Positions 52,861 to 60,892 of a stretch of 64,000 bases of DNA are shown one piece after another. The stretch covers positions 19,226 through 83,225 of the forward strand of contig JAFGHS010000118.1 of the NCBI GenBank assembly GCA_016930075.1, in the 5' to 3' direction. How positions within the stretch are numbered: position 1 is the first letter of the stretch; every line of letters begins with the position of its first letter. Origin of the DNA: Deltaproteobacteria bacterium (GTDB taxonomy: Bacteria; Desulfobacterota; Syntrophia; Syntrophales; JAFGHS01). Both the position numbers and the translations under genes were made by a program. The notes below the pieces were generated by a model that saw nothing but the letters and a program-made list of their open reading frames with translations, had not been told where the DNA came from and did no database searches.

Positions 52861-54204
52861 GTGTTCGGTCTTTTACAAAGCGGTTTTCAGTTTTTTACCT
52901 GGGGCAATGCCCTCATGATTGTTATCGGCCTTGTGCTGATTTACCTCGCCGTTGGAAAAAAAATGGAGCCCCTTCTCTTGCTGCCCATCGGTTTCGGCAT
53001 CATGCTGGTCAACCTGCCTATGGGTGGGCTGATGGATTACGAATACCAGCTCAAGGCGCAGAAACCCGGCATTATCAGCAATATCTCCGTTGAAGAGGGA
53101 AACCCTTTCAAGAAAGATGCCGCCATCGTGCAGACGGATTCGGGGGCCGTCGCTTCTCCCATTCACGGGCGGATAAAAGAGCTTCGGGTGAAAAAGGACC
53201 AGAAAGTCGAGGCGGGCGACGTCGTGGCTGTCATCCTCACAACGGAACAGACCAACCAGGCTGAGATTCCCACAACGCCTGTGGGCCTCTTCTCGCGATT
53301 CTTCGCCTTCGGCATCATGTGGCAGATCCTGCCGCCCCTGATCTTTTTATGCCTGGGGGCCCTGACGGACTTCGGCCCCATGATCGCCAATCCGAAAACC
53401 CTGCTCCTGGGAGCGGCGGCTCAGTTCGGCGTTTACTTCGCATTTTTTCTCGCCATTTTCTGCGGCTTTACGCTTCCGGAAGCAAGTTCCATCGGAATAA
53501 TCGGCGGCGCCGAAGGGCCGACAACGATATACGTCACAGCCCGCCTGGCGCCTCATATCATCGGCGCTACGGCCGTTGCCTGTTATTCCTATATGGCCCT
53601 CGTTCCGCTCATACTGCCCCCCGTCATCAAGCTGTTGACGACAAAGAAGGAACGGGCCATTTACATGAAGCCCCAACTCAGGGAAGTATCGAAACTGGAA
53701 AAGATTATCTTCCCCCTGATTACAACCATCGTTGTCATTCTCTTTGTTCCTGATTCGGCCCCGCTCATCGGCTGCTTCATGGTGGGAAATCTCTTCAGGG
53801 AAAGCGGCGTCGTGGAAAGGCTCAGCACAACGGCGCAGACCGTCTTTATCGACATGCTGACCATCTTCCTGACCCTTGCCATCGGCGGCACCATGGCGGC
53901 GGAAAACTTCCTCCAGGTCAAGACGCTCCTTATTCTGGTTCTCGGCGTCATCTCGTTTGCCAGTGCCGCAGCGGCCGGCGTCATCCTGGCCAAAATCATG
54001 AACCTGTTTCTTAAGGAAAAGATCAACCCCATGATCGGCGCTGCGGGCGTATCGGCGGTGCCGATGTCGGCACGGGTGGTGCAGGTTATGGGTCAAAAAG
54101 AAAACCGGCAGAACTTTCTCCTGATGCACGCCATGGGTCCCAATGTGGCCGGCGCCATCGGAGCAGCCATAGCCGGCGGCGTGTTCATCGGCATCCTGGG
54201 ATAG
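52861..54204 (+). CDS. Na+-transporting decarboxylase beta subunit (OadB/GcdB) with inserted lipoyl-like domain
   Basis: A 447-residue membrane protein, longer than the usual 375-430. Residues 1-57 (TWGNALMIVIGLVLIYLA) and 148-447 match OadB/GcdB, with the key Asp170 in LTDFGP, the NPKTLLLGAAAQ loop and GGAEGPT. Residues about 60-145, in the loop after the first two helices, form an extra hydrophilic domain with two lipoyl-type halves: GIISNISVEEGNPFKKD and ASPIHGRIKELRVKK followed by a DQKVEAGDVV end. The AMKM biotinylation motif is absent (VILTTE instead). It pumps Na+ with decarboxylation of an acyl-CoA such as glutaconyl-CoA; the substrate is unknown because no alpha subunit is near. Start GTG 52861. 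Confidence 0.88.
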   Translation: MFGLLQSGFQFFTWGNALMIVIGLVLIYLAVGKKMEPLLLLPIGFGIMLVNLPMGGLMDYEYQLKAQKPGIISNISVEEGNPFKKDAAIVQTDSGAVASPIHGRIKELRVKKDQKVEAGDVVAVILTTEQTNQAEIPTTPVGLFSRFFAFGIMWQILPPLIFLCLGALTDFGPMIANPKTLLLGAAAQFGVYFAFFLAIFCGFTLPEASSIGIIGGAEGPTTIYVTARLAPHIIGATAVACYSYMALVPLILPPVIKLLTTKKERAIYMKPQLREVSKLEKIIFPLITTIVVILFVPDSAPLIGCFMVGNLFRESGVVERLSTTAQTVFIDMLTIFLTLAIGGTMAAENFLQVKTLLILVLGVISFASAAAAGVILAKIMNLFLKEKINPMIGAAGVSAVPMSARVVQVMGQKENRQNFLLMHAMGPNVAGAIGAAIAGGVFIGILG

Positions 54205-54319
54205 CCGGGTTCATCCAAGATGAATCAGACGCTTGAGTCACCGGCAAATTTTTAGTATCATCGCTGGTGATTTTCAGAGATTTCTGATCTGACTCCCGTC
54301 GGTGCATACGAGGACGATT

Positions 54320-55552
54320 TTGAATACCCATATTCTGCTGTTCATATTTTTCTTAGTGACGATAGCCATTATCAGTTTATGCTATTCAATCTGGCGCGCC
54401 CGCAATGATCAGCTGAAATTAAGCAGCATCGTCCAGGGTTTCCCGATCCCGACCTTCGTTATATCCGGTGATCATAAGATTATCTATTGGAATAAAGCGC
54501 TTGAAGAGCTAAGCGGCATCAAGTCAAACACGGTCATCGGCACAAACGGGCAATGGCAAGCTTTTTACAAGACGCCGCGCCCCTGCCTGTCCGATCTCAT
54601 TTTGGACAACGCCATGCACAATGCGTCAAAATACTACAGCGGAGCATACAGCAAGTCCGAACTTCTCCATGACGCCTATGAACTGACGGAGTTTTTCCCG
54701 GAATTGGGCGACAAGGGCAAATGGCTGCGCATTAACGCCGCCGGAATAAGAAATTCACGGGGCGGCTTTTTCGGCGCCATGGAAACCGTGGTCGATATCA
54801 CCGAAGCAAAGGCGGCCCAGGATGAATTGATGAGAAGAACGAAACTCGAATCGCTGGGCACTTTTGCCGACGGTGTGGCCAAAGACTTTGACGGCCTCCT
54901 TTCAGCTATTCTGCGCAATGTTTTTCTCGCAAAGATTTCGGCCAGCGAAGAAGATAAAATCCTGGAAAGCGGATTGGCTATTGCGGAAAAGGCGAGCCTG
55001 CAGGCAAAGGAACTGGCTCACAGGCTCATCACTTTCGCCCAGGGGGGGCACCCGCTCCCCAAAATTGAACGGTTGGACCATCTCATCCGCCAAGTGGTGG
55101 AGAAGGTTTTTCATGATACCCCCGGCCATACCTGCCGCCTGCTCATCGCCGATGATCTGTGGCCTGCGAAGATTGACGCCGTTCAAATTAAATACGTCAT
55201 TGAAAATATGCTGTCCAATGCCGTGGAAGCCATGCCGGAAGGCGGAATCGTAGAACTCGTCGCCGAAAATACGACAACCGTCACGAATATCAAAATCAGT
55301 GAAAAATCCAACTACATCAGAATAATCATAAAAGACCGGGGGACGGGCATCCCGCAGGAAAATCTCTCAAAAATCTTTGATCCGTATTTCACAACAAAAG
55401 AGAAAAAATCCCGCGGCGGAATCGGCCTGGGCCTGGCCACCTGCGACTCCATCATCAAATATCATAACGGCTTGATTACCCTTGAATCGACCGTGGGCAT
55501 CGGAAGCACGTTTACGGTTTATCTGCCCGCAACGTCGGAAAACGGCGGTTGA
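54320..55552 (+). CDS. PAS sensor kinase without the phospho-acceptor histidine
   Basis: A 410-residue membrane-bound sensor: N-terminal helix (MNTHILLFIFFLVTIAIIS), a PAS domain (about 35-165), an H-box region and an intact ATPase. The H-box reads GVAKDFDGLL, with Lys188 where the histidine of the usual GIAHDFNNLL stands; the Asn is Asp. The ATPase keeps the N-box ENMLSNAVEAMP, DRGTGIP, DPYFTTK and GIGLGLA. It can probably bind ATP but not autophosphorylate in the usual way. TTG 54320 follows GAGGAC; GTG 54302 is less likely. No response regulator is adjacent. Confidence 0.85.
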   Translation: MNTHILLFIFFLVTIAIISLCYSIWRARNDQLKLSSIVQGFPIPTFVISGDHKIIYWNKALEELSGIKSNTVIGTNGQWQAFYKTPRPCLSDLILDNAMHNASKYYSGAYSKSELLHDAYELTEFFPELGDKGKWLRINAAGIRNSRGGFFGAMETVVDITEAKAAQDELMRRTKLESLGTFADGVAKDFDGLLSAILRNVFLAKISASEEDKILESGLAIAEKASLQAKELAHRLITFAQGGHPLPKIERLDHLIRQVVEKVFHDTPGHTCRLLIADDLWPAKIDAVQIKYVIENMLSNAVEAMPEGGIVELVAENTTTVTNIKISEKSNYIRIIIKDRGTGIPQENLSKIFDPYFTTKEKKSRGGIGLGLATCDSIIKYHNGLITLESTVGIGSTFTVYLPATSENGG

Positions 55553-55618
55553 TGCCGACGGCTTTTATTTCATAACTCCTTCCTCTTTTCTCCTAAATCG
55601 GCGAAACGAAACACCATC

Positions 55619-55828
55619 ATGAACGCCGCAACATCTATGTGACCCGAACAGACTGTCGTTGTCGCATATATAGCCTGTGTTATCGTGTCACTTGTTGTCG
55701 CCGGGATTGTCCACACTCTTTTTGTTGCTATGAAGAAACAGAAGAAAAAAGCTTCCTCAATCATAATAATGCGTCTCAAAAAAATGATTACCAGGGAAGA
55801 AGCTCAAAAGGCGAATTTAACCGGCTAA
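55619..55828 (+). pseudogene. Small single-helix membrane ORF with one in-frame TGA
   Basis: ATG 55619 opens MNAATSM, then a TGA (55640-55642), then PEQ, a strong transmembrane stretch (VVVAYIACVIVSLVVAGIVHT) and a Lys-rich tail ending at TAA 55826-55828. The composition after the TGA resembles a real OadG-like or similar small membrane protein. No ribosome site is clear. It may be a decayed gene or use a later start. A minus frame over the same bases is its mirror. Remaining parts of the 55553-56026 gap are AT-rich. Confidence 0.3.
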
Positions 55829-56026
55829 AGAATTGGAGATTATCATGGAAAATGCCACAGATAAGAGACCTTGAAATGATGCCGTATAATTTCTTCTTTT
55901 CAAAAAAAATAATAGTGTTATACATTATCAGAGAAATTCGGGGAAAATGTTTTACTGTTTTTTATTGGATGTCGATTATATCCATTTCCGTTTCAAGAAT
56001 GATTTAACGATAAAGGAGGATTTCTG

Positions 56027-56749
56027 ATGAAAAAGATGGCTCGTTTTTTAGCTGTTTTTGTATTCGTTATTTTTGTCTCTGCATTTCCATTTAATACAGC
56101 GTCTGCTCAGTACGGAGGGTATATTGGCGCATTTGGCGGTTATACATTAAGTCCTGATGCGTCATGGGAGGATCACAATTACAATTATGATTTAGAATTT
56201 GACAATACGGCGATCTTGGGGGTTAAATTAGGCTACGCCCCTCCCCGGTTAAGATTTCTCGCATTTGAATTTGAATACAGCTATTTAAATCCTGATATGG
56301 ATAAAACGGTGTTAGCCGCATCAGGCAATGATTATACAGCCATTGAAGGCGATGCGAAACTTCATAATTTCATGTTTAATACTATTTTTAAATATCCGGC
56401 AGGGAAAATTCATCCTTACGGTGGTTTCGGTATCGGAGCGTCGAATTTTGATCTTTCGCTAAAATCAACATCGCGTGTAGATGGTGTGAATTACAGTGAG
56501 AGACTTTCCGCTGAAGATACCGTCTTTGCATGGCAGTTATTGGCCGGTGTTGACATTGATTTAACAAATAACCTGTCACTCGATATTGGCTGCCGTTATT
56601 TTGATGCAGAACGTCTGGATGACGACCATCGTTATGACGACGATGATTATTACGATCACCATCATGAGTATAACCACGATCATAACCATGATAAAACCCT
56701 TGATTTGCAGACATTCACAGTAACTTTAGGGTTAAAGTACAGATTTTAA
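56027..56749 (+). CDS. Outer-membrane beta-barrel protein with His/Asp-rich loop
   Basis: A 240-residue protein of the OmpA/OprF-like small barrel type. A signal peptide cleaved after TASA (residue about 27) is followed by alternating amphipathic strands (GGYIGAFGGYTLSP, FAFEFEYSYLN) and a C-terminal YRF barrel signal. The last extracellular loop (about 200-225) is extremely rich in Asp, His and Tyr (RYDDDDYYDHHHEYNHDHNH), a likely metal-binding patch. Start ATG 56027 after AAAGGAGG; terminator follows. Confidence 0.85.
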   Translation: MKKMARFLAVFVFVIFVSAFPFNTASAQYGGYIGAFGGYTLSPDASWEDHNYNYDLEFDNTAILGVKLGYAPPRLRFLAFEFEYSYLNPDMDKTVLAASGNDYTAIEGDAKLHNFMFNTIFKYPAGKIHPYGGFGIGASNFDLSLKSTSRVDGVNYSERLSAEDTVFAWQLLAGVDIDLTNNLSLDIGCRYFDAERLDDDHRYDDDDYYDHHHEYNHDHNHDKTLDLQTFTVTLGLKYRF

Positions 56750-56790
56750 TCAAATCATGTCTTCCGTCAATTCCAGCAATAACCAAATAA

Positions 56791-56823
56791 AAAGGGTGAC
56801 GCGAAAATCTTGCGACACCCTTT
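56791..56823 (+). terminator. Terminator after the barrel gene
   Basis: AAAGGGTG (56791-56798) pairs with CACCCTTT (56816-56823), with a second GCG/CGC stem inside. T-rich bases follow. It lies between convergent genes. Confidence 0.75.
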
Positions 56824-56848
56824 AGTCTTTTAATTCATCAGGCAACAG

Positions 56849-57988
56849 CTAAATGGCTCCGTCGTTCCTTAGTTTTTGAATATCTTCCTTGCTGTACCCC
56901 AACCCCAGAAGAATCTCTTCCGTATGCTCTCCCAACTCCGGGGGCGGCCCCTGAATAACGGCGGGCGTTTCCGAGAGCTTCACGGGAAAGGCAACCTGCT
57001 TGTTGACTTCTCCCGACGACAGTTTGATCTCCTGAATCATATTCCGGAAAAGGACATGCGGATCATTGACGACCTGGTCGGGTGTTTTGATGGGGGCAAT
57101 GGGCACATCGGATTTAACCAGCATGTCAATCCAGTGGGCGGCAGGCTTCCGGGCAAAGACATCCCGCATCTTTTCCTGAAGCTCTTTCCGCCGTGTGATC
57201 CGCTCGGCGCCTTTGATGTCTTCATATTCCGTAAGGCCCGTCGCCTTGCACAGGCTTTTCCAGAACCAGTCCTCATGGGCAATGCCCAGACTGAAGGGTT
57301 GACCGTCGCTGCCCTTGAAGACGCCGTAACCCGCTTCATAGGGCCGCTCATAAGAACCTGTATGGAAGAATAGGCCGAACCGGATGGACATCCAGGACAG
57401 GAGGCCGTCGAACATGGACACATCGACATATTGGCCTTTTCCCGTTTGGGCTCGTGCCATCAGGGCGGCCATGATGCCGATGACGGAAAACATGCCCGCC
57501 GACAGATCGCCGATGGCGATGCCCGGCGGGACATGATTGCCCTGCTCGTCCCGGATGGAGTCGAAGAGGCCGGACATGGACTGATAGTTCAGGTCATGCC
57601 CCGGCATATCCCGGTAGGGGCCGTCCTGGCCGAATCCGGAGATTGAACAGTAGATCAGGCGGGAATTGATTTTTTTCAGGTCTTCATATCCGATCCCCAG
57701 GCGATCGACGACGCCGGGGCGGAAGCCTTCGGTAAAGACATCAGCCTGCCCGACCAGTTTCAGCAAAATTTCCTTTGCCGCCGGCTTTTTAAAATCGAGG
57801 GTGATGCTTTTTTTGTTGCGATTCAGACTTCGGAAAAATCCGGGATTGCGCCGGGCCGCATCGCCGCCCTGGGGCCGTTCGATCTTTATGACCCTGGCCC
57901 CCAGATCGCCCAAGAGCATGGAGCAATAGGGCCCCGGGTACTGGTGGGCGGAATCGAGAACGGTAATGCCTTCCAATGGTCGCGTCAT
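56849..57988 (-). CDS. Class III CoA-transferase (CaiB/BaiF family), first copy
   Basis: A 379-residue CoA-transferase. It moves CoA between acids through an Asp-linked intermediate; the catalytic residue is Asp161 in GIAIGDLSAG, in the correct spacing from TGKGQ. N-terminal Rossmann part (ITVLDSAHQYPGPYCSMLLGDLGARVIKIE). The acid pair is unknown. It follows the crotonase gene by three bases, so both belong to one operon. Start ATG 57988. Confidence 0.9.
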   Translation of the reverse strand: MTRPLEGITVLDSAHQYPGPYCSMLLGDLGARVIKIERPQGGDAARRNPGFFRSLNRNKKSITLDFKKPAAKEILLKLVGQADVFTEGFRPGVVDRLGIGYEDLKKINSRLIYCSISGFGQDGPYRDMPGHDLNYQSMSGLFDSIRDEQGNHVPPGIAIGDLSAGMFSVIGIMAALMARAQTGKGQYVDVSMFDGLLSWMSIRFGLFFHTGSYERPYEAGYGVFKGSDGQPFSLGIAHEDWFWKSLCKATGLTEYEDIKGAERITRRKELQEKMRDVFARKPAAHWIDMLVKSDVPIAPIKTPDQVVNDPHVLFRNMIQEIKLSSGEVNKQVAFPVKLSETPAVIQGPPPELGEHTEEILLGLGYSKEDIQKLRNDGAI

Positions 57989-57991
57989 CGC

Positions 57992-58768
57992 CTACTCCGC
58001 CTTGTAATTGGGTTTTCTCTTTTCACGAAACGCCGTCTGGCCTTCGAGGCGGTTAGCCTGAGACAGAGGCAGCGCCATCTCCGCAGCGGCAATGGCCACA
58101 TCGAGTTTCAGGGCCGTATTGAGATCAACCTGCATCCCTTCGTTGACGCAGCGTTTGGCGACTTTCAGGCCGTGGGGCGGAAACGTCAGCAACGTGGCTG
58201 CCAGTTTTTCCGCCTCTTCCTGCAAGGTCTCCTCCGTCACGATTTTGTTGATCAGGGTGAGGCGGTATGCCTCTTCTGCGTTGATCTGCATGGCCGTATA
58301 GAGCATCTCTTTGGCCTTCGTTATGCCGATGATGCGGGGAAGCCTTTGCATCCCGCCTGCGCCCGGCACGGCGCCGATGCGAATCTCAACAAGACCGAAC
58401 TTTGACGTGTTGGTGGCGATGCGCAGATCGCAGCACAGGGCCAGTTCCAGACCGCCGCCGAGGCAATACCCGCTGATGGCCGCAATGGAAGGCAGGGGCG
58501 AATCCTCGATCCTCTTGAAAAAATCACGGGAACTGGGACGCGCCTTGCCCGGGGGAAACTGCTCCTTGATGTCGGCGCCGGAACAGAAGCATTTGGGGCC
58601 GCCCGTAATGATAACGACCCGGACGCTCTTGTCCGCCTCGATGTCGTTCCAGATGTCCGTCATTTCCGCCTGCATTCTGGTGTTGACGCTGTTCAGGTTT
58701 TCCGGCCGGTTCATGGTCATGACGGCCATGCCGTCTTTCTTTTCAAATTTCAGTGTCTCATATGCCAT
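57992..58768 (-). CDS. Enoyl-CoA hydratase (crotonase), second copy
   Basis: A 258-residue crotonase with both catalytic Glu residues in place: GGGLELALCCD and VEIRIGAVPGAGG. Its oxyanion residues are in CFCSGADIKEQ. It probably hydrates an enoyl-CoA. It is the first intact gene of a two-gene operon with the CoA-transferase; start ATG 58768 after GAGGAGG. The stretch just upstream contains a decayed open frame. Confidence 0.9.
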   Translation of the reverse strand: MAYETLKFEKKDGMAVMTMNRPENLNSVNTRMQAEMTDIWNDIEADKSVRVVIITGGPKCFCSGADIKEQFPPGKARPSSRDFFKRIEDSPLPSIAAISGYCLGGGLELALCCDLRIATNTSKFGLVEIRIGAVPGAGGMQRLPRIIGITKAKEMLYTAMQINAEEAYRLTLINKIVTEETLQEEAEKLAATLLTFPPHGLKVAKRCVNEGMQVDLNTALKLDVAIAAAEMALPLSQANRLEGQTAFREKRKPNYKAE

Positions 58769-58807
58769 GAGATGATCCTCCTCATTTGCGTAATATGGTT
58801 TCCCGCT

Positions 58808-58963
58808 TTATGAACGGGGTAATTTTTCACGGATCGCAGGCAAGGCTGCATTGACCTCCCGGATCATGTCTTCCACAACGGCAGCTCAGGGGTGACGGAT
58901 GCCCATGGTTTTACAGAATCTATTCATGGATGTAATGCCTTTAATTGCCTCAGCCAAGGACTG
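58808..58963 (-). pseudogene. Decayed gene fragment upstream of the crotonase gene
   Basis: On the minus strand a frame of 52 codons ends in TAA (58808-58810) and contains a TGA (58886-58888). Its halves read like protein: QSLAEAIKGITSMNRFCKTMG before the TGA, and AAVVEDMIREVNAALPAIRE after it. No start codon or ribosome site exists. It lies between the promoter at 59012-59041 and the crotonase gene, so the operon's first gene may have been lost. Product not identified. Confidence 0.35.
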
Positions 58964-58999
58964 TCATCATTCAGATTTCTTTCTGAAACTCCCTGTGAC

Positions 59000-59014
59000 A
59001 GGACCGCCGGCAAG
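59000..59014. promoter_or_regulatory. Weak TGACCGGCGGTCA-like operator
   Basis: On the minus strand TTGCCGGCGGTCCT matches the palindrome at 49778-49794 in the central ten bases. It directly follows the predicted -10, as at the ligase operon. Confidence 0.4.
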
Positions 59015-59041
59015 ATATTATGTTTGGATGTCCTTTGTCAA
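59012..59041 (-). promoter_or_regulatory. Promoter upstream of the crotonase/CoA-transferase operon
   Basis: On the minus strand TTGACA (59036-59041), 18 bases, TATCTT (59012-59017). The TAATATCTTGCC context is the same as in the ligase-operon promoter. Transcription would start near 59005, leaving a leader of about 235 bases that contains the decayed fragment. Confidence 0.5.
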
Positions 59042-59077
59042 TCTGAAACAAATTCATATCACCGCTCATTAAAGACT

Positions 59078-59217
59078 GTGCTGCAATAGAAAAAATTGTC
59101 ATTCCGAGTGCAAGCGAGGAATCTGAAGTTATTCATATGATGCTTTAGATCCCTCTCCTCGTTCGGGACAAGGATTTCTCCTTTCAGTCGAAATGACAAG
59201 AAGGTGAATTGTGACAC
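59078..59217. repeat. Short inverted-repeat element, copy B
   Basis: About 140 bp, the reverse-orientation copy of the element at 40458-40607. Shared words include GTCATTTCGA, GAGAAATCCTTGTCCC and AAGCATCATATGAATAAC read on the minus strand. It occupies most of the gap between the two CoA-transferase operons. Confidence 0.85.
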
Positions 59218-59262
59218 AATCTTTTCAACAGGGCGTCTTATCATCTCTTACCTTTTAAGGAA

Positions 59263-60861
59263 TCAGTTCAGGACTTCCGCGTCGATAAGGGCCTGAACTT
59301 CATCGTCTTTCATGCCGAGGATCTCTTTGAGGATATATTCGTTATGCTCACCCATAAGGGGAGCCCGCCCAACGTCGCAGGGGCACTTGGAAAAAATGAA
59401 AGACGGCGTGGAGCCACGATACGTCCCCTCGCCTATTTCCGGATGGTCCAACGTCCGGTAGAAATGACGATGACGGAGCTGTGGATCAAGTTCCATGATG
59501 TCTTCGCCGGTGGAAACAATCCCTGCGGGGACGCCCCCGGCCTGCATCATTTCCATGACCGACTCGGGGGAATACCCCTTCGTCCAGGCGCCGATGAGGT
59601 GATCCAGGTCTTCTTCATGGTCTTTTCTTGCAGCAAACGAGGCAAACCGGCCTTCTTTCGTCCAGGGCGGATCACCCAGCACCCTGCAGAAGCTTTCCCA
59701 CTGGGCGTCGTTAAATACGGCAATGACGCACCATCGGTCTTCGTGCCGGCACCGGTAAGCCCCGTGGGGCGCCGCATAAGGAGACCGGCCCTTGATTGCC
59801 GGAGTGCGGCCATAAAATTCCTCCTTGCTTTTAACAACTGCGGAAGGAATGGATTCATCGGCGTTCTGCAAACGCTTTTCCAGGTCTTCAGGCAGAAACT
59901 GCATTGTCCAGGCTTCCACCAGGTCATCCAGCTCTTTTTCATTTTGTCTGCGGGCATTCAGAGTGGCGAATTTGGGATCCTTCGTCCAGGCGGGGTTTCC
60001 CATAATTTTGCAGAAGCTCTGCCACTCCTGATCCGTATAGATGCCGATGGATAAGAACCGGTCTGCGTGCGTCGGCTTGCAGGGATAGGCGTTGTGGGGA
60101 ACGGCGTGGGGATAGCGGTTGCCGACGCGCAGGGATTCCCGGCTGTTGGCCTGGCTGTCCAGGACCAGCGGCGTCATGAGGTGCACGGCGCTTTCATACT
60201 GCGACTGGTCGATATACTGGCCTTGGCCCGTTCGGCGGCGGTAATCGAGGGCCGCCATGAGTGCAAGGATGCTCAGATGGGGGACGACATAGTCTGTGTA
60301 GGCCCCGATGGCCGCCGGGTCGCGGTCGGGCCAGCCGCTGATGCCGCTTAATCCCACGAGATTGACCAGCTGCGTCCCGTAGCCGGGATGCTCGGCATGG
60401 GGGCCTGTCTGCCCCTGCATGCAGGAGCTCAGCATGATGATGTCGGGCTTGACCTGCTTTAAATCCTCATAGCCCAGCCCCATACGCTTCCCCACACCGC
60501 CGGCAAAGTTCTCCAAAACAATGTCCGCGCGGGCGACGAGTTTCTTCACCAGTCCGATCCCTTCGGGTTTGGCCAGATCGACGGCCAGGCTCATCTTGCC
60601 CGTATTCCAGTATCCGAACTGGGCAGACGTATTCATCCACGGATTGAAGGGCTTCATGGGCTCCGTCCCGAGACCCATCATGGCCATCATCCCTTTTTTT
60701 CCTTTTCCGAACATCTCTCCCCGCCAAAGGTCCGGCCGGGTGCGGCTTTCGACCTTGATGACTTCCGCACCGTAGGCGGCCAGTGTTTTTGTGATGAACG
60801 GCCCGGCGATAACGGTGGTAAAATCGACAATTTTCAATCCTTCAAACATTTTTTTTGCCAT
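59263..60861 (-). CDS. Class III CoA-transferase with duplicated segment, second copy
   Basis: A 532-residue CaiB/BaiF enzyme, about 130 residues longer than usual. Asp190 in AYTDYVVPHL stands at the catalytic position. The extra length comes from an internal duplication: residues about 250-348 (PHNAYPCKP...WQSFCKIMGNPAWTKDPKF) and about 362-458 (PHGAYRCRH...WESFCRVLGDPPWTKEGRF) are clearly alike. Downstream partner of the gene at 60893 and 31 bases from it, so the two may form a heteromer. Start ATG 60861 after GGGGGGA. Confidence 0.9.
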   Translation of the reverse strand: MAKKMFEGLKIVDFTTVIAGPFITKTLAAYGAEVIKVESRTRPDLWRGEMFGKGKKGMMAMMGLGTEPMKPFNPWMNTSAQFGYWNTGKMSLAVDLAKPEGIGLVKKLVARADIVLENFAGGVGKRMGLGYEDLKQVKPDIIMLSSCMQGQTGPHAEHPGYGTQLVNLVGLSGISGWPDRDPAAIGAYTDYVVPHLSILALMAALDYRRRTGQGQYIDQSQYESAVHLMTPLVLDSQANSRESLRVGNRYPHAVPHNAYPCKPTHADRFLSIGIYTDQEWQSFCKIMGNPAWTKDPKFATLNARRQNEKELDDLVEAWTMQFLPEDLEKRLQNADESIPSAVVKSKEEFYGRTPAIKGRSPYAAPHGAYRCRHEDRWCVIAVFNDAQWESFCRVLGDPPWTKEGRFASFAARKDHEEDLDHLIGAWTKGYSPESVMEMMQAGGVPAGIVSTGEDIMELDPQLRHRHFYRTLDHPEIGEGTYRGSTPSFIFSKCPCDVGRAPLMGEHNEYILKEILGMKDDEVQALIDAEVLN

Positions 60862-60892
60862 TTTGATTATTCCCCCCTTCAGTCGGTTTCGT

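Noticed and set aside
55570..55779. Minus-strand frame over the small membrane ORF
   Set aside because: It is the mirror of the plus-strand hydrophobic segment, with no ribosome site.
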